A DNA stretch of 64,000 bases from Microbacterium sp. BR1 (GTDB lineage: Bacteria; Actinomycetota; Actinomycetes; Actinomycetales; Microbacteriaceae): NCBI RefSeq assembly GCF_002812725.1, contig NZ_NMUN01000003.1, positions 186,001 through 250,000 of the forward strand. Reading direction: 5' to 3'. The notes below the pieces were generated by a model, which saw only the letters and a program-made list of their open reading frames with translations, was not told the origin of the DNA and did no database searches. A program made the position numbers and the translations under genes. Below, in pieces: positions 39,545 to 48,700 of this stretch (positions are counted from its first letter, which is position 1; each line of letters begins with the position of its first letter).

Positions 39545-39793
39545 CTATGAGGCGCGGCGGGCGCGCGCGGCGCGACGCTTGAGGGCGCGACGCTCGTCTT
39601 CCGACAGGCCGCCCCACACGCCGGAGTCCTGACCGGACTCGAGGGCGTACTGCAGACAGATTTCCGTTACGGTGCAGCGGGCGCAGACGGCCTTCGCCTT
39701 CTCGATCTGGTCGACCGCGGGCCCGGTGTTACCAACGGGGAAAAACAGTTCGGGATCGACCGTGAGGCATGCGGCCTTGTCGCGCCAGTCCAT
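39545..39793 (-). CDS. whiB1: WhiB1-type iron-sulfur regulator
   Basis: 82 aa. Four cluster Cys at 9, 37, 40 and 46 (CxxC...Cx5C), then GVWGGLSEDERRALKRR, the beta-turn and basic tail. It matches WhiB1 over its length, including MDWR, PELFFPVGN and GQDSGVWGG. WhiB1 binds sigma-A region 4, and its [4Fe-4S] cluster is NO-sensitive. GGAG lies 6 nt before ATG. The upstream ~250 bp contain a 17-bp palindrome. Confidence 0.95.
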   Translation of the reverse strand: MDWRDKAACLTVDPELFFPVGNTGPAVDQIEKAKAVCARCTVTEICLQYALESGQDSGVWGGLSEDERRALKRRAARARRAS

Positions 39794-39868
39794 GCAGATG
39801 CTCCTTGTTGCGTGGTGGGTGTGAGCGAGTGCTCAGAGATCGGTTTCGGGTCCGGTACCCTGGTAGGT

Positions 39869-39885
39869 GCGAGCAGAATGCTCGC
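39869..39885. promoter_or_regulatory. Palindrome upstream of whiB1
   Basis: GCGAGCA-gaa-TGCTCGC, perfect 7-bp arms, 76 nt before the whiB1 ATG. It could be an operator or a 5'-UTR hairpin. A possible promoter (TTGATC and ACGATA, 18 bp apart) lies further upstream on the minus strand. Confidence 0.5.
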
Positions 39886-40048
39886 CCCACGGCGCTGTGG
39901 GAGCACATGGCTTTCACTATCGTCCCACACGGCCCCGGTACGATCAAGGGTCCACTGCGTGAATTCTGCGCAGGATGCTGAGCATCGGCCGAGCGGCCTG
40001 GTGATTCCGAACAAAAGATCAGGCGCAACGAGCGGGGCGGGGAGAGAA

Positions 40049-40474
40049 TTGCAACCGGAACCCCCAACACCGTCGCCGATCGGCTCCGACTCCACGGCGT
40101 GCGCCGCCGCCATCCTCGTCGGGATCGAGGGGCTGGGCGTTGCCGCACTCGCGGGGTGGATGACGCTGTCGCTGATCGCGGGTGACACGGCCGAGCTCGG
40201 CACGGCGCTCGCTCTGCTGCTGATGACGGCGGTCGCGGCCGTCGGGGTCATCGCCTTCGCCATCGCGATATTCCGGGGCCACGGGTGGGGGCGCTCGGGT
40301 GCGATCGTCGTGCAGCTGCTCATCCTCGCGGTGGCGCTCGGCGCCGCGACCGGTGCGTACGCGCATCCGCTCGTCGCTCTGGCGCTCGCCGTCCCGGCGA
40401 TCGTCACCCTGGTCGTCGTGATCGCCGCTGCCCGCGCCGCGGGCCGTCGCGCGGCACCGCCGGCAGAAACGTAG
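40049..40474 (+). CDS. Small four-helix membrane protein, unknown
   Basis: 141 aa from a TTG start with GGGGAGAG just upstream; the frame itself is open to 39812. Four hydrophobic helices: ACAAAILVGIEGLGVAALAG, LGTALALLLMTAVAAVGVIA, GAIVVQLLILAVALGAATG and ALAVPAIVTLVVVIAAA. Short charged loops; no domain recognised. The N-terminus before the first helix is Pro-rich. It ends 2 nt before the convergent bcp stop. Confidence 0.62.
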   Translation: MQPEPPTPSPIGSDSTACAAAILVGIEGLGVAALAGWMTLSLIAGDTAELGTALALLLMTAVAAVGVIAFAIAIFRGHGWGRSGAIVVQLLILAVALGAATGAYAHPLVALALAVPAIVTLVVVIAAARAAGRRAAPPAET

Positions 40475-40476
40475 GC

Positions 40477-40953
40477 TCAGGCGTCGATGCCGACGAGCTT
40501 GCGGATGCGGGCAACGTGCCCGGTCGCCTTGACGTTGTAGAGCGCGTGCGCGACGCGTCCCTCTTCGTCCAGGATGAACGTCGAGCGGATGACGCCCTCG
40601 ATCGTCTTGCCGTAGTTCTGCTTCTCGCCCCAGGCGCCATACGCATCGTGGACCGAGTGATCGGGATCGCTCAGCAGGTCGTAGGTCAGGCCGTCGCGCG
40701 CACGGAACTCGCGAAGCGTGGCCGGCTCGTCGCGTGAGATGCCGAGCACGACGTACCCCGCGGCCTGGAGCGGGGCGAGGCTGTCGCGGAAGTCGCAGGC
40801 TTCGGTCGTGCACCCGGGCGTCATGGCGCGCGGGTAGAAGAACAGCACGACGCGCTTGCCGCGGAGCGAGGCGAGCGCGACGGGGGCGCCGTCCTGGTCG
40901 GGAAGCGTGAAGTCGGGGGCGGGCGTACCGGGTTCGAGGCGTGCAGTGCTCAT
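40477..40953 (-). CDS. bcp: Thiol peroxidase Bcp (peroxiredoxin Q)
   Basis: 158 aa. The thioredoxin fold carries the PxxxTxxC site: Thr45 and peroxidatic Cys48 in RAMTPGCTTEAC, with Cys53 as resolving Cys in the adjacent helix. It reduces H2O2 and alkyl hydroperoxides with thioredoxin. It overlaps the rsgA stop by 4 nt (ATGA). It also has its own leaderless promoter (TACGCT 6 nt upstream, TTGCGG 16 bp before that). Confidence 0.93.
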   Translation of the reverse strand: MSTARLEPGTPAPDFTLPDQDGAPVALASLRGKRVVLFFYPRAMTPGCTTEACDFRDSLAPLQAAGYVVLGISRDEPATLREFRARDGLTYDLLSDPDHSVHDAYGAWGEKQNYGKTIEGVIRSTFILDEEGRVAHALYNVKATGHVARIRKLVGIDA

Positions 40954-42047
40954 TCGTCCAGCGTAGGGTGCCGCTCCCGCCCCGCAACCTTCCCGAAGGT
41001 CAACAGCAGGCGTTGCAGCGAATCGAACCGCGCGGCACCGTTGGGCCCGAGGCGTCCCGCGGCCACGGCCTCGGCGATCGCGCAGTCCGGCGCATCCGGC
41101 AGATGCGTGCACCCGCGGGGGCAGTCCTTCGCGATCTCGTCGAGGTCGGTGAAGGAGCGCAGGATGTTGGCGGGGTCGACGTGACCGAGGCCGAACGAGC
41201 GGACGCCGGGGGTGTCGATGACCCATCCGCGCCCCTCCTCGCCCACGTAGCGCAGCGAGACGGTGGATGACGAGGTATGCCGACCGCGCCCGGTGACCTC
41301 GTTCACATGGCCGGTCGCGCGCCTCGCACTCGGCACGAGCGCATTGATCAGCGTCGACTTGCCCACCCCCGAGTGCCCGACGAAGACGGTCGAGTGCCCG
41401 ACGAGTTGCGCACCGATGCGCTCGATGGGCACCTCGCCCTGCGCGCTCGTGAAGACCTGCACGTCGAGACCGTCGAAATGGTTCAAGAACTCGGACGGAT
41501 CGGCGAGGTCGGTCTTCGTCACGACGAGCATCGGCCGCACCCCGGCGTCGAAGGCGGCCACGAGGTAGCGGTCGACCAGGCGCGTGCGCGGCTCGGGGTC
41601 GGCCGCCGCCACGACGATCAGCATCTGGTCGGCGTTGGCGACGATGATGCGCTCGACCTGGTCGGTGTCGTCGGCCGAACGCCGCAGCAGGGTCGTGCGC
41701 TCCTCGATGCCGACGATGCGGCCCAGGGTCCCCTCGTCGCCCGAGGTGTCGCCGACGACGCGAGCTCGATCGCCCGTGACGATCGGCTGCTTCCGCAACT
41801 CGCGCGCGCGGACCGCCGAGACCTCGTGTTCGTCGGGCCCGTCCTCGTGCATGAGAACCGAATACCGGCCTCGATCGACCCCGATCACACGTCCGATCTC
41901 GGCATCCGCGTGGGCGGGGCGGCGCTTGCTGCGCGGCCGGTTCGCCTTCGGATTCGGACGCATCCGGATGTCGGACTCGTCGAGCTCGTCCGCATCGGCG
42001 TCATCGGCGTCGTCGTAATCCCACCAGTTCGGATCCGAGTCGCTCAC
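40950..42047 (-). CDS. rsgA: Ribosome small-subunit-dependent GTPase RsgA
   Basis: 365 aa. Acidic N-terminus, OB fold, then a circularly permuted GTPase: G4 VTKTD, G1 GHSGVGKST and G3 DTPG, in that order. The C-terminal zinc site is CPRGCTHLPDAPDC. It acts in late 30S assembly. GTG 42047 is chosen by proximity to aroA (14 nt gap) and family length; the frame is open to 42698. [11 protein letters not shown] is coupled to bcp. Confidence 0.92.
   Translation of the reverse strand: MSDSDPNWWDYDDADDADADELDESDIRMRPNPKANRPRSKRRPAHADAEIGRVIGVDRGRYSVLMHEDGPDEHEVSAVRARELRKQPIVTGDRARVVGDTSGDEGTLGRIVGIEERTTLLRRSADDTDQVERIIVANADQMLIVVAAADPEPRTRLVDRYLVAAFDAGVRPMLVVTKTDLADPSEFLNHFDGLDVQVFTSAQGEVPIERIGAQLVGHSTVFVGHSGVGKSTLINALVPSARRATGHVNEVTGRGRHTSSSTVSLRYVGEEGRGWVIDTPGVRSFGLGHVDPANILRSFTDLDEIAKDCPRGCTHLPDAPDCAIAEAVAAGRLGPNGAARFDSLQRLLLTFGKVAGRERHPTLDE
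40960..40987 (-). promoter_or_regulatory. bcp promoter inside rsgA (leaderless)
   Basis: -35 TTGCGG (40987-40982), 16-bp spacer, -10 TACGCT (40965-40960), 6 nt (ggacga), ATG 40953. Confidence 0.5.
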
Positions 42048-42061
42048 GGTCGGGCCATCTT

Positions 42062-43444
42062 CTACTCGGGCAGCCCGGCGGTCGCGCGCGAACCGGCCAG
42101 CATGTCGTCCCACAGCTGCTCGAACTGCGGCAGTGTCTTCGCGGTCACGCTGAGATCGTCGACCTCGATGCCGGGAACGCTCAGGCCGAGCAGAGCGCCG
42201 GTCGTCGCCATGCGGTGGTCGTGATGCGACCTCCAGAGCCCGCCGTGCAGCGGGCGAGGCACGATGCGGATGCCGTCGGGCAGCTCGCGCGCTTCGCCGC
42301 CGAGGTCGTTCAGCCCGTCGACCAGCGCGCGGATCCGGTCGGTCTCGTGCAGACGGATGTGTCCGATGCCCGTGATCGTCGAGGGCCCGTCGGCGAGCGC
42401 CGCGAGGCCGACGATCGTGGGTGCGAGCTCGCCCGCCGCCGAGAGGTCGATGTCGAAGCCGCGGAGCGGGGTCGTGCGGGTAACGGTGAAGGCGCCCCCG
42501 CGACGTGCCACGCGCGCCCCGGCGCGATGCAGCAGGTCGCCGAGGAGCGCGCCCGGCTGCGTGGAATGGGTCGGCCATCCCGTGATCGTGACCGATCCAC
42601 CCGCGACCATTGCCGCCGCCAGAAACGGAGCCGCGTTGGAGAGGTCGGGCTCGATCGTGACATCCTTGGCCCGGACGGCGCCGGGAGCGACGATCCACTC
42701 GTTGGGCGCGGGGCGCTCCACGCGCACGCCGCGGTGCGCGAGCGCCTCGATCGTCATCTCGATGTGCGGCAGGCTCGGCAGGCGCTCGCCCGTGTGGATG
42801 AGGTGCAGGCCGACATCGAAACGCGGGGCCGCGAGCAACAGCCCCGAGACGAACTGGCTCGAGCGTGACGCATCCATGTGCACCTCGCCGCCGCGAACGT
42901 GGCCGTGGCCGCGCACGATGAAGGGCAGCGACCAGTGGCCACCGTCGTCGATGTCGAGGCCGATGTCGCGCAGGGCCCTGATCAGCTCGCCCATCGGGCG
43001 GTGCAGGGCCGTCTCGTGTGCCGTGAGCCGTACGTCACCGCGCGCGAACCCGGCGATCGGCGCGACGAATCGCATCACGGTGCCGGCCTGGCCGCAGTCG
43101 ATCTCGCCGCCGTCCGTGAAGGGAGCCGGGGGAGTCACGACCCAGTCGTTGCCGAAGGCGCCGTCGCCAGGCACGGGTTCGATCTGCGCACCCAGGGCGC
43201 GCAGGGCCCCCACCATCCGCTCGGAGTCCTGTGAATGCAGGGGGGATTGCACGCGGCCCGGTCCATCGGCCAACGCCGCGAGGACGAGCTCGCGGCTGGT
43301 CAGCGACTTCGAGCCCGGAATCGCCAGTGTCGCATCGAGCGGCGACGCGGCGGTCGGCGCCCTCCACGGGCTGGGCCCGGCGGTGGTCTTGGCAGCCGCA
43401 GGAGATGTCTCATCGGCGCGAGGGGAATAGCCGTGCGGTGTCAT
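42062..43444 (-). CDS. aroA: 3-phosphoshikimate 1-carboxyvinyltransferase (EPSP synthase)
   Basis: 460 aa, sixth step of the shikimate pathway. Motifs: [30 protein letters not shown] (S3P/PEP site), [23 protein letters not shown] and [14 protein letters not shown]. Two inside-out alpha/beta domains. The N-terminal ~25 residues are extra and Pro/Ala-rich. A leaderless -10 (TAGAGT, 8 nt upstream) lies in the divergent gap with sigR. It is probably co-transcribed with rsgA and bcp. Confidence 0.94.
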   Translation of the reverse strand: MTPHGYSPRADETSPAAAKTTAGPSPWRAPTAASPLDATLAIPGSKSLTSRELVLAALADGPGRVQSPLHSQDSERMVGALRALGAQIEPVPGDGAFGNDWVVTPPAPFTDGGEIDCGQAGTVMRFVAPIAGFARGDVRLTAHETALHRPMGELIRALRDIGLDIDDGGHWSLPFIVRGHGHVRGGEVHMDASRSSQFVSGLLLAAPRFDVGLHLIHTGERLPSLPHIEMTIEALAHRGVRVERPAPNEWIVAPGAVRAKDVTIEPDLSNAAPFLAAAMVAGGSVTITGWPTHSTQPGALLGDLLHRAGARVARRGGAFTVTRTTPLRGFDIDLSAAGELAPTIVGLAALADGPSTITGIGHIRLHETDRIRALVDGLNDLGGEARELPDGIRIVPRPLHGGLWRSHHDHRMATTGALLGLSVPGIEVDDLSVTAKTLPQFEQLWDDMLAGSRATAGLPE

Positions 43445-43452
43445 CGGGTTCT

Positions 43453-43458
43453 ACTCTA
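43453..43458 (-). promoter_or_regulatory. aroA -10 (leaderless)
   Basis: TAGAGT on the minus strand, 8 nt (agaacccg) before ATG 43444. Confidence 0.45.
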
Positions 43459-43492
43459 TCGAGCCCCGAGAGGACACCATGATTCGGACGAT

Positions 43493-43533
43493 GGAACGCA
43501 CGCCTGCGTCGCTCGTTCTGGCGCACCTAGACT
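43493..43533 (+). promoter_or_regulatory. Two sigR promoters: SigR-type and housekeeping
   Basis: GGAAC (43493-43497), 17-bp spacer and GTT (43515-43517) fit the SigR/SigH consensus and suggest autoregulation. A second -10, TAGACT (43528-43533), ends 8 nt before ATG 43542 and would give a leaderless basal transcript. Confidence 0.65.
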
Positions 43534-43541
43534 GGGACCTG

Positions 43542-44159
43542 ATGGACGAGCAGCCTGAACCCGAGGTAGACGTCGCGCCGGCGCAGGTCGCGCGCGCGCA
43601 ATTCGAGGACCAGGCGCTTCCGTTCATGGACCAGTTGTACGGCGCGGCCATGCGGATGACGCGCAACCCCGCGGATGCGGCAGACCTGGTGCAGGAGACG
43701 TTCGTCAAGGCGTTCGCCTCGTGGGCCACGTTTCACCAGGGTACGAACCTGAAGGCCTGGCTGTACCGCATCCTGACGAACACCTACATCAACACGTATC
43801 GCAAGAAGCAGCGCGAGCCGTACCAGGGCACGATCGATGACCTGGAGGACTGGCAGCTCGGGGGAGCGGAGTCGACGACCGCGTCGACCAATCGCTCTGC
43901 CGAGGCCGAAGCGATCGACCACATGCCGGCATCCGTCGTGAAAGACGCGCTGCAGGCGATCCCGGAGGACTTCCGGTTGGCGGTCTACCTCGCGGATGTC
44001 GAGGGCTTCGCCTACCAGGAGATCGCCGACATCATGAAGACACCGATCGGCACGGTCATGAGCCGCCTTCACCGTGGAAGGCGTTTGCTTCGCGACATGC
44101 TGGCCGACTACGCACAAGAGCGGGGCATCGTCTCCGCGAGCCCGGGAGCGAAGAAATGA
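43542..44159 (+). CDS. sigR: ECF sigma factor SigR/SigH (redox stress)
   Basis: 205 aa. Region 2 ([44 protein letters not shown]) and region 4 ([49 protein letters not shown]) match SigR/SigH closely. It directs thioredoxin, mycothiol and protease genes under disulfide stress. The next gene is its zinc anti-sigma factor, overlapping by 4 nt. The start is set by the TAGACT element; an upstream in-frame ATG at 43479 would add 21 residues. Confidence 0.95.
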   Translation: MDEQPEPEVDVAPAQVARAQFEDQALPFMDQLYGAAMRMTRNPADAADLVQETFVKAFASWATFHQGTNLKAWLYRILTNTYINTYRKKQREPYQGTIDDLEDWQLGGAESTTASTNRSAEAEAIDHMPASVVKDALQAIPEDFRLAVYLADVEGFAYQEIADIMKTPIGTVMSRLHRGRRLLRDMLADYAQERGIVSASPGAKK

Positions 44160-44401
44160 CCGATTGCGGTTGTGAGCAGGCGAGGCGCGACCTCGAGGAG
44201 TACCTGCGCGACGAGGTGTGCAAGACCCAGCATGCCGACATTCGTGAACACCTCGAGAACTGCCCGGGATGCCGCGACGAGGCGCTCGTCGCGAAGACCC
44301 TGACCGATGTTCTGGCGCGTGCCTGCCGCGAGAGCGCACCCGAGGACCTGCGCGATCAGGTGCTCCAGAAGCTGCGCACGGTTCAGGCCTCGCACCACTA
44401 G
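44156..44401 (+). CDS. rsrA: Zinc anti-sigma factor RsrA
   Basis: 81 aa. The ZAS motif is His32-x3-Cys36-x2-Cys39 (HLENCPGC), with further Cys at 4, 6 and 22; Cys6 aligns with the redox-active RsrA Cys11 by its spacing. Under disulfide stress zinc is lost and SigR is released. Start overlaps the sigR stop (ATGA), so the two are made in step. Confidence 0.94.
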   Translation: MTDCGCEQARRDLEEYLRDEVCKTQHADIREHLENCPGCRDEALVAKTLTDVLARACRESAPEDLRDQVLQKLRTVQASHH

Positions 44402-44448
44402 CCCGGGCCGTCGCACAGTGCGGCCACGGTCGTGTCGGGATCGGCGAG

Positions 44449-44454
44449 TAGCCT
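44449..44454 (+). promoter_or_regulatory. -10 element of the Eis-like gene (leaderless)
   Basis: TAGCCT followed by 6 nt (cgaagg) and ATG 44461. Confidence 0.5.
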
Positions 44455-44460
44455 CGAAGG

Positions 44461-45765
44461 ATGGCACGCACCGACGCCCGCACACTTCCGCTCGATCCGA
44501 CCTCGACCGCCGTCCTGTCCGACGGCGGTCTGGCGTACCGACTCGTCGACCCGGGCGACCCCGAAGCGCTCCGCGCATACTCGACAGCCGAGGCGCGCGG
44601 CTTCCTCGGTGAGGAACCGACGGATGACGAGGCTCGGGAGTTCGGCGAGTCCATCGCCTACCGCCGCCGGATCGGCGTTTACGACGAGTCGGGGCTCGAC
44701 GCTCACGTGCCCGTCGCGACCGTCAACTCGTGGGTGGGTGAGCTTTCCGTCCCCGGAGACCGCGTGACGCCGTTCTGGGCGATCAGCGGTGTGACGGTGT
44801 CGCCGACCCGGCGTCGGCGCGGTATCGCTCGGGCGATGCTCGAGGGTGAACTGCGGACGGCCCGCGATGCGGGCATGGCCGTTGCGGGTCTGACCGTGTC
44901 GGAGGCGACGATCTACGGCCGCTTCGGCTTCGCGCCCGCGGTCGAGGCGACGGACTGGGATATCGACACGCGGCGGGCCGGATGGCGCGGGGGAGAGGTC
45001 ACCGGAACGTTCGAGTACGTGCGGCGCGAAGACGCGGTGGCCCTTCTCGAAGACCTTCACGAGCGCGTTCGCGTGACGCGTCCGGGCGATGTCGACGGAT
45101 GGACGGGGCGCTGGCGTCAGTTCGCGATGATCGCGGGCGGCTCCAAGGAGCCGGGCCGCACCCGGGTCGTGCGCTACGCCGGCCCCGACGGGATCGTGCG
45201 CGGAGCCGTGGTCTATCGCCTGACCGAGGATCCGGCCGATATGGCGCGGCACACCCTCGATGTGACCTATCTCGTGGCCGACGGTGACGACGCGTATCGC
45301 GCGCTCTGGGGGTTCTTGCTCCGGCACGACCTGGTGTCACGCGTCCAGGCGACGCTGCGCTCGGTCGATGAGCCGCTCGCGTGGTTGCTCGCGGATCGAC
45401 GCGGCGCCACGGTATCCGTACACGATCACGAGTGGCTGCGCATCCTCGACGTTCCCGCCGCGCTCGAGGCGCGCGGCTACGCTGCGCCGGGCACCCACGT
45501 CATCGCCGTTCGTGACGAACTCGGCTTCGCCGGCGGGACCTGGCGTCTCGAGGTCGATGCGGATGGTGCCGCCCGGGTTGCACCCACGGATGCGGAGCCC
45601 CGGGTGTCGATGCCGGTGTCGTCGCTCGCCGCGCTCTACCTCGGGGGAGTGCGGGCGTCGACGCTTCGCGCGGCCGGGCTGCTCGAGGGTGCCGACGATG
45701 CGGTCCGGGCGCTCGGCAGGTCCTTCTCGGGCGACACGGCGCCCACGCTCGGTATCTGGTACTGA
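44461..45765 (+). CDS. Eis-like GNAT N-acetyltransferase
   Basis: 434 aa. N-terminal GNAT domain with the acetyl-CoA motif VSPTRRRRGIARAMLEGEL and TIYGRFGFAP, whose Tyr corresponds to the Eis general acid. A second GNAT-like domain and a sterol-carrier-like C-terminal domain follow. The chain ends in IWY, so a free C-terminal aromatic carboxylate like the one used by Eis in catalysis is available. Eis acetylates amines, including aminoglycosides; the natural substrate is unknown. Leaderless -10 at 44449. Confidence 0.88.
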   Translation: MARTDARTLPLDPTSTAVLSDGGLAYRLVDPGDPEALRAYSTAEARGFLGEEPTDDEAREFGESIAYRRRIGVYDESGLDAHVPVATVNSWVGELSVPGDRVTPFWAISGVTVSPTRRRRGIARAMLEGELRTARDAGMAVAGLTVSEATIYGRFGFAPAVEATDWDIDTRRAGWRGGEVTGTFEYVRREDAVALLEDLHERVRVTRPGDVDGWTGRWRQFAMIAGGSKEPGRTRVVRYAGPDGIVRGAVVYRLTEDPADMARHTLDVTYLVADGDDAYRALWGFLLRHDLVSRVQATLRSVDEPLAWLLADRRGATVSVHDHEWLRILDVPAALEARGYAAPGTHVIAVRDELGFAGGTWRLEVDADGAARVAPTDAEPRVSMPVSSLAALYLGGVRASTLRAAGLLEGADDAVRALGRSFSGDTAPTLGIWY

Positions 45766-45787
45766 GCGCGGGCGGCCGCGTCACGGC

Positions 45788-48700
45788 TCAGGTGAGCGGC
45801 GCGAGGGCCTTCTTCATCAGTTCGGCATGCTCGACCGCGTGAATCTTCGGTGAACCGGTCGCCGGTGATGCCGCGGCGGCGCGTGAGACGACGCTCATCG
45901 TCCGGCCCGTCAGGTGCTTGACGACCTCGAGCGCGATGAACGGCCACGCACCCTGGTTCTCGGGCTCGTCCTGCACCCAGACCAGCTCGGCGCCCGGGTA
46001 TTCGGCGATGACGGCGTTCAGCTCGTCGATCGGCGCGGGGTAGAACTGCTCCAGGCGCACGAGGGCGACCGAGGGGTCGGGGTTCTTCTCGAGCTCGCCG
46101 CGCAAGTCCCAGTGGGTCTTGCCGGCGTGCAGCAGGACCTTCTTGACCTGTGACTTGTCGATGCCGCGGTCATCGTCGAGCACCGGTTCGAAACGGCCGC
46201 TCGTGAAGGCCTCGACCGGGCTCGTCGCGCCACGCAGACGCAGCATGGCCTTCGGGGTGAAGACGATGAGCGGACGGCGCGGGCGGGCGTAAGCCTGACG
46301 GCGCAACAGGTGGAAGTACGACGCGGGGGTCGACGGGCGCGAGACGGTCATGTTGTCCTGCGCGCACATCTGCAGGAACCGCTCGATGCGGGCCGACGAG
46401 TGGTCGGGCCCCGCACCCTCGTAGCCGTGTGGCAGCAGCAGCACGACACTCGACTGCTGGCCCCACTTCTGATCGGCTGAGGTGATGAACTCGTCGATCA
46501 CCGACTGGGCGCCGTTGGCGAAGTCGCCGAACTGTCCCTCCCACAGCACGAGCGCGTCGGGGCGCTCGACCGAATAGCCGTACTCGAAGCCCATCGTGGC
46601 GTACTCGCTCAGGTACGAGTCGTAGACCCAGAAGCGTCCCTGGCGATCGCTCAGGTTCGTCAGCGGGATCCACTCCTGGCCGTTCGCCCGGTCGTGCAGC
46701 ACCGAGTGGCGCTGGACGAAGGTCCCGCGGCGGGAGTCCTGACCGGCGAGGCGCACGTTCGTGCCCTCGAGCAGGAGCGATCCGAACGCGAGCAGCTCGG
46801 CGAAGCCCCAGTCGATCGTGCCGTTGCGACTCATGTCGTAGCGCTTGTCGAGCAGCTGCTGCAGCTTGGTGTGCACCGTGAAGCCCTCGGGCTTGTTCAC
46901 GAAGGCGTCACCGATCAGGCGCACGACATCCGTCGCGACCCCGGTCGTCTCGATGTCACCCCAGGTCAGCTCCTCGATCTCGGCGTCCGCGTCCGTGATC
47001 ACGCCGTGCGAGCCGGTCTCGGCCGCGTGCGTCTCCGCGAACGCGATCTCGAGACGGTCCTGGAAGTCGCGCTTGGCCTCTTCGTACTCTTCCTCGGTGA
47101 TGTCGCCGCGTCCGACGAGGGACTCGGTGTACAACCGACGGACGGAACGCTTCGCCTCGATCAGGTTCGTCATGAGCGGCTGCGTCATCGAGGGGTCATC
47201 GCCCTCGTTGTGACCGCGTCGGCGATAGCAGACGAGGTCGATGACCACGTCGCGGTGGAACTCTTCGCGATACTCGAACGCGAGCTGAGCGACGCGCGTC
47301 ACGGCCTCGGGGTCATCGCCGTTGACGTGGAAGATCGGCGCCTGGATGGTCTTGGCGACATCCGTCGCGTACACCGACGAGCGACCGTCCTGCGGGAGGG
47401 TTGTGAAGCCCACCTGGTTGTTGACGACGACGTGGATCGTGCCGCCCGTGCGGTAACCCCGCAGCTGCGACATCTGCAGCGTCTCGACGACGACGCCCTG
47501 GCCCGCGAAGGCCGCGTCGCCGTGGACGAGGATCGGCAGCCACGAGAACGTGCCGATGGCCTTGCGGTCCTGCTTGGCGCGGACGATGCCCTCGAGCACG
47601 CCGTCGACGGTCTCGAGGTGCGAGGGATTCGCCGCGAGGTAGATGGGGAGTTCGACGCCGTGGTCGTCGACGAAGGTGCCCTCGGTGCCGAGGTGGTATT
47701 TCACATCACCCGAGCCACGCTTGTTGCCGAGCGCGACGCTTCCCTCGAACTCGCGGAAGACCTGTCCGTAGGTCTTGCCCGCGATGTTGGTGAGCACGTT
47801 CAGACGGCCGCGGTGCGCCATCCCGATCGCGGCTCCGTCCAGCCCCGCGCCAGCGGCACCCTGAAGGATCTCGTCGAGAAGGGGGATCAGGGACTCGCCG
47901 CCCTCGAGGCTGAAGCGCTTCTGGCCGACGTACTTCGTCTGCAGGAAGGTCTCGAAAGCCTCGGCCTCGTTGAGCTTGCTGAGGATGCGTAGCTGCTCGT
48001 CGTGGGTCGGCTTGGTGTACTTGATCTCGACCTTCTGCTGGAACCAGCGGCGCTGGCCCGGGTCCTGGATGTGCATGTACTCCAGGCCGATCGTGCGGCA
48101 GTAGGAGTCGCGCAGCACGCCCAGGATGTCGCGCAGCTTCGCCATCCGCTTGCCACCGAAACCGCCGGTGACGAATTCGCGATCGAGGTCCCAGAACGTC
48201 AGCCCGTGCTCTTCGATCTCGAGGTCGGGGTGCGTGCGCTGCTCGTACGCCAGCGGGTCGATGTCGGCCATCAGGTGGCCGCGCACGCGGTAGGAGTTGA
48301 TGAGCTCCTGCACGCGGGCCTGCTTGTCGATCCGCTCGGCGATGTCGACATTGATGTCCGCCGCCCAGTGGATGGGCGCGTACGGGATGCGGAGGGCCGC
48401 GAAGATGTCGTCGTAGAAGTGGTGCTGGCCGATCAGGCGCTCGTGCACCTTCTTGAGGAATTCGCCCGACCCGGCGCCCTGGATGACGCGGTGGTCGTAG
48501 GTGCTCGTGAGCGTGATCGTCTTGCCGATCGCGAGTTCGTTGAGCGTCTTCTCGCTCGCGCCCTGGAACTCGGCCGGATACTCGAGTGCACCCGCGCCGA
48601 CGATGCACCCCTGGCCGCGCATGAGGCGGGGCACGGAGTGCACCGTGCCGATGCCGCCCGGGTTGGTGAGCGAGATCGTGGTGCCCTGGAAGTCGGCCGC

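Noticed and set aside
44461..45765. Dedicated aminoglycoside resistance gene
   Set aside because: Eis-like acetyltransferases are chromosomal housekeeping genes in actinobacteria; nothing here shows resistance specificity or mobility.
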